From Drosophila pseudoobscura (Eukaryota > Arthropoda > Insecta > Diptera > Drosophilidae): a DNA stretch of 64,000 nucleotides. The notes beneath the pieces are model-generated. The model did not search any database. It was given only the letters and a program-made list of their open reading frames with translations, and had not been told where the DNA came from. Below are positions 50,101 to 62,100 of this stretch, piece after piece (the first letter of the stretch is position 1; each line of letters starts with the position of its first letter). Location: NCBI RefSeq assembly GCF_009870125.1, contig NC_046680.1, positions 3,720,001 through 3,784,000 of the forward strand, in the 5' to 3' direction. Made by a program: the position numbers and the translations under genes.

Positions 50101-53100
50101 AGTCAGCCGTCATGTCATGCTCATATTTATGCGACGTGAAAATGTCTGGGCAGCCTGGCCACAGACACGTGACATATTTTTTTGGTGAAAGGTTAATTGG
50201 CCCTCAACGCAGCTTTCTTTTTGTGTCCGATTTAATCTTGATTCACTGGAACGTTTGCCATGGCAAGGCCAAATCTATTACTTGAAAAAATTACAGTATC
50301 TTGAATATTTGTAGAGTAAGAGTATATTAATGAGTAAAGTCAATGAGTCTCAGGAATGATTGCACTATACAACACCATATTTACTCTTCGTGCCGACTTT
50401 TCTGATAGATTTGGGCCTTTACAATGGTTTTTTATACCCGATACTCAGAGTGAGTATAGGGGCATATTAGATTTTTTGGGAAAATGGATGTGTGTAACGT
50501 CCAGTAGGAAGCGTTTCCGACTCCATAAAGTATATATGTATATTCTTGATCAGCATCACTAGCCGGCCGAGTCAATAGAGCCATGTCCGTCTGTCTGTCC
50601 GACTTATTTGACGCCTAGCTCTCATATAACGCCTAGCGCCTAGCTCTCATATAACAGATAGAGCAACGAAATGTTGTATCCAGACTACTGTAAAATTTGT
50701 AGCATCCACAATTTTGAAGATACGAGAAGAGAAAATCAGAATCAGCAGAATCATAGAAACTGACCATATCTTCCAGACTGCAGATCTGAATCAGATCGGA
50801 TCAGAACCAGACGGAAGAAATGAAATTTCTACGCAGCGTGTCTGACTCCCTCTCACACAGTCTTTGTCGGGCATTATGTGCACACTCTGGCGGAGGGTAG
50901 CAGCGCCACACAACGTTCCCCCTCGTTTTAAATATATACACAAATCTATCAGAAAACTCGGTTTATTTCGAAGCGTAAGTATAAAGTTCAATGTTGTTTC
51001 CTAGTAATGCCAAAAGGCTCTTTATTTTAAGCGTATACTAGTTATGTTTTTAATAGAGTGTTTATAATGCTTTGAATTATTATTCATGATCACTACATAC
51101 TTTTAAAACGTATTGCCAAAATGATAGAAATATGGGGCAACGCTTCTGTTGCATAAGGGGATTATCCATAATTCCAGTACGCGTACGAGCATGCAATTCA
51201 AAGATAATGTATCTCTGTCCACCGATAGATTTATGTTCTTGCGTGCTCGTATCAAAGGAAAGTCACGAACAACGTACGCAGTGTGACCTCTGATTTACCC
51301 ATCAGCGTTAAATTAGAGAGTTCGACTTGTGACTGTGCTTCTTTTACTGCACTTGCTCAACCTTACGTGCGCAGCTTTAACAATTTTAAAACGCCAAACA
51401 TCAAAAGAAAACAAACGTCAACAGCGCGGCGAGTACAGCAGACCAAACATTTTATAATAATAAGTACAATAGTTTATGCATAAATATGTGAAAGTGAAAA
51501 AGCTACTACAACGCGCGGATCGTTGACAAGCCTAGAAAAGCGAATTAATTATATAATTATGGATAAACTGAAAATAAATTCATTGGTAAAAATATCAGTA
51601 GCTGTTGCTTTCTGTAAGGCGATTAACTTTCATCAAATAGTTAGGTTAGGGAATGATGTGATTCCCGTATCTTGGAGGTGGTGAAAACATGCGGTAAAAG
51701 GTGGTAGATGTAAGATCCAAGCATCGTAGCTACTGGTTTCATTAATGCTTTTACTGAGTGTAATTTATATGAGCACCTGATAGTAGCATAATATAACTGA
51801 CTTTCGATTGTTTGCCTGATTAATAGGTGTACAAATTGCACTTTATGTACAATGGCTGTGTTCGAGTGAAACGTTGTTCAAAGCGGACTTTTGAAATGTT
51901 GGAAATGTCTCCAGTAGAAAGCTCTAAAAACTATACGTACAAAATGTGCGTACACTGGTCAGAACGTGTCGCTTCAATATCAACCTTTAGCTACTTTTGC
52001 GATCCACACACAATAAAAAGCGGAACCAAATCGGTCCCAGCATTAATCATCCACCCAGAAGTTCAGAAAAAGGTCTTAATGTGCCAAGTATAGTATGATG
52101 GTAGCCTCATTATTCATTTATTTCATGACAGTCGTCAACAGTACATTTGTTGGCGGCGACAGTGACACAGACTTAGAAAAGAGTAAAACGTCTGGCCTTT
52201 TTTATAAATGCTCCGTTTAGAATTGGCCAAGCAAAACGGTAAATAAAAGTCTATCCAAGCTGTATTTAGATATGTCTTTCCACAGCATTGAAGACTTTGA
52301 ATTTAGCGCAAATTATTTTCTCTCTCCGGAAAGAAAACCCAACTGTTTAAACAGTTACAGCATGTAATAAAATTAGTTTAGATTGTTACTGCCGCTATCG
52401 AGTGCATATATCTGACCTTCCCTGTACAGCCACAAGCCGCGGAATGGAGCGTACGTGCTCATTCATATCTTCAGAGCGTATGCACGTACGTACGTACATG
52501 TGTACATATGTATGGCAAGGCACCTAAGACTACCGAACGTGTAACTCCCAACTGAGAACAACGTTCTTTCGTACACTCGTATACTTCTCGCCTGGGTTTG
52601 TATTGGCTTATGTAAATGCAAGCCAATGACCACATCATAGACCGCCAGTGGTGGTAAGCTCTTGGGCTTCTTGTAGCTATATATGCTGGTTTAAAAGGAA
52701 ATGCCTTTAAATGGCTGTTGGTGTCATTAAAACGATCGTAATGCTAAATACCAGCAGCGGTTCCACTCAGCTATGATTTGTCCGCAAACAAAATGTAGCG
52801 CCGCGTCGCAGCGGGTCATTAAACAACCGTGGATTGCGGCTGGCGGTTGCAAGTATCCATCCAGACCTTAAAGCTTTTGTGGACTCGGGCTCTCGGTCGA
52901 GTTGAGTCGCGTCGAGTCGACCTCCGAATAGAGAAAAGTGAAATTTTTCGTAGAGGTGTCTTATCATGCAGAGCCAAGTGACTTGGCTCTGTTTCGCCCT
53001 GAGCTTTTGTTAAACCAATTTGATGCAACGAAACAATTGCTCATAGCCGCCAGGCCAAATCTTTTGTATAAGTAGATAAAAAGATCAGTGTGTGAAATTC

Positions 53101-56100
53101 GCACAATGAACTTGAAACATGTACAACAACTGTGCAACACAAAAGAAAATCTTTAAAGTGGTTACCGTGGAAGTTTCACTTAAATCAAAATGCTAGGTCG
53201 GCTTTTACATACCCTGTGTACTGGTAGTACTTTCGTGGTGCTCAATTATCATTAATATATACATATACATAAAATTAACAAATAGAAGATATGTAACCAA
53301 ATTGTTTTCCAAAGAATTTAGACTTAAGCTATGCACATATGTACATACTTACGCAAGTATTTTTTTCAATACGAATTTAAAGTGTGGTACTTACCTTATT
53401 TTGCTTACGGCGGAGTAGGTGTGGTGCCCCTCCGGGGGGTTGTAGAGGAACAGCCGGCTCCGGTGTAACTTGCTGCACAGGTCGCGGAGGTTTCAGTGCT
53501 AACTTCTTGAGACTGGCAATTCGCTTGTCGCACATTAAAGACACATCATCAATTCTCTGCAGCACCTGAAGAATAGAATTTATAAACTTATATAAAATAT
53601 GCTACAAATAATCATTCACGTATTCTGCACGTATTCAGATATATTCATATATAACGAGGGGGAACGTTGTGAGTCGCAGTTAGGGCCGCGACCCTACACT
53701 TATACCCGATACTCAGTCAGTATGGCTCCCCTCTGCCAAAGGGCGCATAATGCACGACAAAGATTGTGTGAGAGAGAGAGACAGAAAATGAGTATGGGGC
53801 GTGGCCAATCAACGAAGCTATAATAATGATCCTATCTGATTCAGATTCTGTAGTCTGGAAGACATGGTCATTCTCTATGATTCTGCTGATTCTGATTTTG
53901 TTTGCTCGTATCTTCAAAGTTGAGGGTGCCACAGAATTTCTTGTGGCGGCGGAAGTGGGCGTAGCCAAATTTTAAAAACCTGATTCTGACTTGATTCAGT
54001 GTGATATCACAAGAGTCTGGATACAAAATTTCGATTCGTTATCTTTTATAGTCTTTGAGAACTTGGCGTCAAACAAGACGGATGGACGGAAATGCGGACA
54101 GACAGACATGGCTCTATCTCACTCGGCTATCGCTGCTGATCAAGAATATATATACTTTATGGGGTCGGAAACCCTTCCTTCTGGACGGTACACGCATCCA
54201 TTTTCCGTACAAATACAATATACCGCTATACTCTTTTTGAGTGTCGGGTATTAAAACTATATAATGCATTTCATTATTAAAAAACTACCTCTATGAAAGT
54301 AGTCAGCAGAAAACTATTTAAACGCTATTTAAAGTCCCGAGAGATAGCGCGCCGCCAGGAAACTTAGATTAGCCAGCCCCATCGGATTTTTACACAATAT
54401 ACGTATAAGCATTTCAAGCACATCATTGCACGGTGTTTGAATTGTAGGCAGCGAAAATCCGTTCTGTTCTTATGCACTCATTTTATTCGATATATATTTT
54501 GTTTACTTTAAATGTCTATGGCCTTACTTCTGAACGAATATATGTAGATGTTTTTATGATATGAACTGTCTTGTGTAGATTGCTTAGTTTTTGTACAATT
54601 TTTTTTTCGATAAAGAACTTCTAATGATTATTTTTAATATAAATAATAATTTTTTATTAAATTTTTAAATTAAAAACTCAAAAGTTGGTCTAATTATTTG
54701 CACTTTGTATTCTTCTTCAACCAGGGGTTATTTTTTCTGAACGTTACGTCAAAATTGAAAAATATAAGAAAACAAATAGATCAAGAGTTTGAAGGCTCAC
54801 ATCTCCTAAATTAAACTAAAAATTCGATTTTCGCGGAGTTTTTAAAGCCCCGCTGAAGTCTCTATCAAATTATAAAAATCACTTTTGCCACCGGTTTTCA
54901 GATTTTGCAACACTGTGCGGCGGTTCTGGGCGAAATCATGGAAATGCTCTTATTCTAGTTTTACTCTGTACTCTGGTTACAATACTTATTCTTTGCCTAA
55001 CTGCATATTATTTTCGTTTTAAAATGTAAACATAAAGTGAAAAGAATCAAAACGTATCACCATGATTAATGATAAAAGAGGGCGAGAGAATGAGCAAACT
55101 CAACGGCGAGATAGATGTGATCAAAACTTAAACTGATTTTATACGATTATAGCTTTTATTTTTACATTTATCCTGTACATTTTATTGTACAATACAAGTG
55201 TTTGGGACGCTTTCATGGGACCTCGCTAACCCTTGCCACAGTTCATGGATTACACTTAAGACGCAGAATTCAGTTGAAGAGCATGTGATTTTCGTTTCCA
55301 TTGTTGAGTGAAAACCTTTTTAGTGTAACGGAAAGAAAAACTTTTTAGAAAGTCACCCGCACGGAAGATGAACCATTTCTTGAGGCAGCTGAAAACAGAC
55401 AATAAAACGCACAAGGTTTTGGATTTTCAGCGATTCTAATGCTTACGAATAATTGCCCTATAACCAAGGCACAATCCGGCTTCTAACTTAAAATCTAATA
55501 TGGGCTTTCTCATAACAAATTCATCAGATGAATTACTTTTACCAAACTCTTAACATGTTGACGATATGTTTATTAGTTCTAATTTCAGATAAATGATTAG
55601 TTCACTTGCTGGTACCTTGCTTGCATCTACATTGATATTTTTCCGGGCTCTTGTTTAATTTGTCTAGGACGCCATTATTGCACAACGGTTTTTGAACGGG
55701 GATTGCAGTAAAGTTGCGGTGTTATGCCGTTTGACATTTTACGTAATTGCGCCAAGGCGACCCCACTTTATCTATATCCACGTCCACTTTCGCTTTCACC
55801 TGAGCCGGGCTTTTATCAAAAATGCTTGAGCGCATCTTCAACTTGCCGAAGGCACAAGCTTCGATGTACATGATGCTGACACAGCACTGAGCTAACCAGT
55901 TTTTAACAATTTGAAATTTACCGAAAGTCCAGTCAAATAATGTAATTTAACATTTTCCTACTAAACATTTTGTAGCCTTTCGAGTACATTGGTTAAGTTT
56001 AATTTATTTGGCCAGTGTTCCCATAAACTTTCTGTTGTTTTGGCAGGATGGTCAACGCGTTATTGAACTTCAACAACCTCTTTGGGTTGCACAACCACCA

Positions 56101-59100
56101 GCTGTGAAAGAGACTTCCGTTGACCTCCTCTTATGCAAGATGCCATCGATGATCGCGCTTGTTTTAGCCGTTTTTGCGAATGGTTTTCAGATTTAACCAA
56201 ATTTAAATGAACTATGTTCATGTTCATGTTACGATTGGTATGCAAATATATTATTGTTCCTCTCGTTGTCGAATGCTGGTGCGTAATGTTCTTACCAACT
56301 TTTTTTAGATCAATCTGCATTTCCTTCCTATCAAGGACGTCGATTTTTCTAACTGATTAAACATGCTTAGAAAGCGGCCTAGCGAGCTTGGAAAAATGGG
56401 TCAGGTTTAATGTGCTTACAGTTAAATAACTGGTAGAAAGAAAACGGGTTTGCATGGCCTATTTCATGCATACTTGGACAGGCCTTTCTGGAACAAAAAA
56501 ACAGAGAAACCTGCGCAAGAGTGGCCTTCCCGACTCATGACTGTTCAAACAATTTGGAATCTGCATCTCTAAACGTCTTTAGAGACTGTCTTGCCTCACA
56601 AGGATATGACCTAATACAATTATTTTTTAATGTTCTTTTTATATAATAAAAAGCGATTTAGTAATTTCTTCGTATTATGCATATTGCCTTAAACTACAGG
56701 AAACCAGTTTGAAAACTAGAGAATAAGTCTTTCAACTACAATTTAACGAAACAAGTTTGACGGCATAGCAATGCAACTTGAAAAAAAGAAAGAAGTTGAA
56801 CTACCTCAATATATTGGTTCCATTGATTTTATTAATTGAAGAAGATATTTTTAAGAAATAAACTAAGCAAAATGTATACCTGTCTCATTTTATATTTTAT
56901 TCGCTGGAGACAAATCTGCTGCTTGCCAAACAGTCATATGGTCGACCCAGCTGTTTCTCTGATCATATGATTCTTTTGTGCGTTTCAATTATCTGGTTAA
57001 AAAAGTAAGGAACCTTCTACAAGAGTATAAGAAGAGTACAAAATAGTCCAGCACAGTCACTTGTACGAATGGGCGGGTTGAGAGCAACGAAACTTCTTTT
57101 TTTATATGGGACAGAAGCAGTTGCCTTGGGTACCCATGCCAAGATTTAATCTAAGTATGACGAATTGCAGCATCAACAGACCAATCTTTTTGTTTTGTAC
57201 TTATTAACAGCTAACCAAATAAAAATATAAAATAAATCAAGAAAATAAAAGTAAAAAGAAAGTAAAAAGAAGTATTTGTTTTTGGTTTTATCAAGTTTTT
57301 GAGTGTTTCTTAAGAAAAAAGCTTATTTAACTAAGTAAACAATATAAAAGTCTACCAAAACATGCCTACAGTTTAAATACAAATGTCCTTGGTTTTAAAA
57401 GAATCCTTAAATCAAAAATTATTCACGTTGGTATTCACTTATTTAATTCAAAATAATAATTGTACAATTTCATTATAGGTCTGTGTCCTCTGTCCTCTGT
57501 GCTATTTTCTACGCGAAGGCCTGGTATCTCTAGATTACAGATCGTTTAGTTGTTTATATCGTTATGTCTGACTTATTTCTATATTTTTTTCAATACATAA
57601 AAATAAAGTTTTGCCTCTGCTTTCATAAAAAATGGTTCAGGATGTGCCAAAATTTCTCCATCGGATTCATAACAGCTAAAAAATTAGCTAAAAAACAAAC
57701 AAATCATTGGAAAGATCAAACCTTTTAAATAAATTGTAGCACAATACAATAACAAAGTTTAAAAAAATATTTCTGACAAATCTTGCACGGAGCCAAGGAA
57801 TGGAATCAGAATGGTCCTAGAAGATGAGGGCGTCAGAATATAGAAAGTGCTCCTCATTAGCCGGTCTGAGGTTTTACTCTGAAGTTTGTTTCGACGTGAC
57901 CGAGTTCACCTACTCGTCAATTAGAGCCAGATACCCAACTCCATAAAAAAATATAAAAAAACATCCCCATTCAGACCATCCTGTTGCCTCCCTGCCACAT
58001 CGTTCGTTTAAGTCATGCCGACTTTCCGACGATCATTTGTCATACTTTCCCAAACAGGTTTATCTTAGATTCATTAAAAACGAGGGGGAACGTTGTGAGT
58101 TGCTGCGGACACCGCAACTCTACAATTATACCCGATACTAAGTCAGTATGCTCTCCTCCGGCAGACGCCGCTAATATTAAACGACACGACAAAGAGTGCG
58201 TGCGAGAGAGACAGAAAATCAGTCTGAGATTGACGTCGGGCGCTGCGTAGCCACTAAAAATTTATTTCTTGCTTTTGGCTACAAAAATGATCCGATCTGA
58301 TCCAGATTCGGCAACCGGATAGATATGGTCATTGTCTATGATTCTGCGTTTTTAGTTTACTCGAATTTGCAATATAGTGGATGCAACAGATTTTCGTCCT
58401 TTGTGTGGGCGGAAGGGGGTGGGGCGAAATTCTGAGATATACGTTTTATAGTGAGATCTAACAGGAGTGCGGATACCAAATTTGGTTACTCTAGCTCTAA
58501 TAGTCTCTGAGATTTGTGGTTCCTCCAGATTTTCGTCCTTTGCGGGGGCGGAAGGGGGTGTGTCGAAATTTTGATACAAAACGGAGTGTGGATACCAAAT
58601 TTGGTTGCTTTAGCTCTTATGGGTTCCGAGATCCTTGAACTCATATTTTGCAATTGGCAAAACCGACCATGAAACCTGTGTGAGAATTTAAGATTTTGAA
58701 TTCCCGCTGTCGATTTAAGATTAGTTAATATAAGGCCATACATTAAAGTACAGACAACTACAAAATGGAAAATTATTTATAACTTTATAATTTTTTCTTC
58801 AAAATACCGTTTACCATATACAATAGCTTAATGATCGGCAAATTGATACAAAATTCTAAAATACACAATTTTTGCGCTAAAACACGATTCTCGAAAGTTT
58901 GAGTTAAACTTCAAGCTCTATTTGTTCAACCTTTTTGCAATGAAAGAAATCTTTATAAATCGTTTTAGAAACAAACCCAAAACAATAGTGCAAATAATCG
59001 ATATTAAACCAGCCCTGACGTCGAAGAGTCGTGACACTAAACTACCCAGTGGTTGTCAATATGCAATTCTATAATTTATGCAACTTTTTCAATTTTTTCC

Positions 59101-62100
59101 CGCACTCCGCCATCCTCTTTCCACCTAATATAAATATTAGGTATTCGTACTGTTAAGATACCGCACAGCCCCGCAAAAGTTTCTGCCATAGACAAAAAAA
59201 AAAAAACGAGGGGGAACGTTGTGAGTCGCTGCTACGGCCGCGACTCTACATTTACTATACCCGATACTAAGTCAGTATAGGTCAACTCCGCCAGAGGGCA
59301 CACATTATGCGCGGCAAAGCATGTGTGAGAGGGGGACAGAAAGCCACATGCGTTTTCTGTAGTTCTGCAGTTCTCGTATCTTAAAAATTGTGGATCCCAA
59401 AGATTTTCGCTCTTTGTGGGGGCGGAAGGGGGCGTGGCGAAGTTTTGAAATACACTTGTAACCGTGACATATCACAGAAGTCTGGATACAAAATGTCCTT
59501 GCGCTGGCTCTTATTGTCTCTGAGCGCGAGGCGCTCACAGGGACGGACGGACAGACAGAACAGGCTCTATCGCCTCGGCTATTAATGCTGATCAAGAGTA
59601 TATATCATTTATTGGGTCGGAAACGCTTCTTTCTGGATGTTACACACATCCACTTTCCGTAAAAATCTAATATATCCTAATACTTCTATACTCATTAGGA
59701 GTATCGGGTATAGAAATGCACATCTCGTATTCTTTTGAATGACACAATGCGTGTATCCACAAAAACCGTAAACAATCATCGCAATAAAAATTTCACGATG
59801 TACTTTAACTTTAGTCAGCATGATACAATTTTGATTTATAATCAAACAAAATTATAATCTTTTTAATGGATCCACTGATCCACTCACCTGTGATACGAGA
59901 GCTTTGGTCTCAGGAGTAGTGCTATCAAGGAAAATTTTTTTAAATTCACTTGGACTAGATAATTTAAATTCAGAAGCAGAAGCGATGAAAGCTTGTATCT
60001 CGTGTAGACTCTGCTCGGCCAAATCTGCTGATACTGAGCACTTTTCGATGCGTTGGGAAGCCAACAACTCCACACCATTGGCGCACCACTGATTAGCCTT
60101 CATAAAAGGAATGGGAACGTCAGTAGAAAAACTTTGTAAAATCAATCTAGCAATGCTTACCTTTTCAACTCTCTCCATTAGTTCGCTATTTTTGGCCAGG
60201 ATATCCAACCTTTTGGTTAGACGCATGCCAATTACGTCGCGAACGCGCTGGAGCTCATCACATTTGGGCTGAACGACCTCCCAGGGGTAAACTCCCCGTG
60301 ATCCTATCAACTGCTGTCCGGCATGAACAACTTCTTCGATACGCTCAACGTCAGTCCTGATCATTGCTTGAAAGTACTCGGTTTCTTGTATCAGCATAGC
60401 AACACGTTCCACGCTCTCGCCGATTTCATTCATTTCAGCAATCGCCTTAAGATGCCCATCGAATAGGTTCTATAGGAGGGGTTCAGAATAATGAGGAACA
60501 GTTTTGATAAGACTGCACTGCACCATACCTGCAGATCGCGAAACCCCTGCTCGAACATCCGCAGACGCAGACACTGTTCCAGGCGATTGCGGTGCGTTCG
60601 CCAGAACTCATCGAAGCGTCGCTCAGTCTCCTCCAGCTGCACGAGTAGTCTACGGTAATCGCGACAATCATCATAATGTTGGGGTTTTTTAAATGTATAT
60701 TGTTGATGATAAATAATTTGCTGACGGTGCATCGGCTGCCCTGCACTGGATCTGCACGTCGGGTTGTTGGTAGGCGAACAGTGCATTGAGTTCATTTGAT
60801 TTTGAAATATTATTTTGTTATGTTACATATGTATGCACCCGTGCGCACGTTGGGAAAGACAAAAGACGACAACAACTTTGATAAGCGAGATGGGTGACAC
60901 TTAAATGAGCTTGAAAACATTTGATCAGTTGTTTAAATTCACACAAATGTATACGTGTTGGTGCTGTTGGTGAATTGAGTGAATAAATGGGTGCCAATTT
61001 AAAATTCTAATGCTGCTAGTGATTATGTCCAGGATGTCTGAAGGTTGATATTATTCATATATATATATGTACATATTTAATTGAGACAATTATGTCGGGT
61101 TGGACGGTGGTCAATCCGCTTGAGCACTGGGATCCTCGAGACCATCTGTAGTAGAGCTAGTATGCTTAACGCTTCCATGACCGGAAATGCTACATTATTT
61201 GAATTGGGCATTATTGAATTTGCATCTTGATGTCGACAAAGCAAACAATCCGCAACTATAGCGTTCTAAGTTATATTTATCATACATTTTTTGTTATATC
61301 GTCTACTAAAAAAAAGCACAAACAATTATATGTACATCCATGCAATGGCAACGAGAAGCACTATTTGCACTAATTGATTACAGGATTAAAATTCATCTAA
61401 AATCATAACTAGTAACAAATGTATACATCAATGCTGCAAACCCATTTTAGAAAAGTTAGTACTCTGTCACTAAATGTTATTTTTTAATGAATGTATTTCA
61501 AATATTTGATGTATTATTGTCGACATCTTTTGAATTCTTAAATGCCTAATGATTCAAACATAAAGAATATCAAATAATTGGATCTAGTTCTCAAACATGC
61601 CCCTTAACTGAATATCTTACTTTCTTAAATTATGAGAATACAAAACCAGTGCAGAGCTTTAAAACCGAATTTACTTGGAGTTAGTTGTAAACATTTAGTT
61701 TTAGTTGTTAGAACACAAACAAGATTTTCAAAATATATTAAAATCGTTAAGTCGAATTATTATTCTTGTTAGTACATATTTTGAAATTCTGATTACAAAC
61801 CTTTCTATGGCACTAACGTTACCGGTGCGCTCAGAGAATTCCTTATACTCATCAATTAACTTAATGTTGTCAAGAAGGGACTCTCCGTGCTTAGATGCAG
61901 AAAGTATTTCCTCCTAGGTGAATACACAAATGACAAACACATAAAAAACAAAAAGGACTGAAACTGACCTTTAAGCGGGTATAGTCTGTCCCTTGAACTT
62001 CTAATAGATTTTTAGTGGCCTCTACTGAATTAGGAAACTCAGTATCGTGTATATTTGTAATAAATATATCCAGTTCAGCAGAAACTTGGTGTGTTAGGCT

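Noticed and set aside
52767-53028. Two overlapping minus-strand frames in the GC-rich patch
   Set aside because: No domain or splice context; better explained as GC-rich non-coding sequence.
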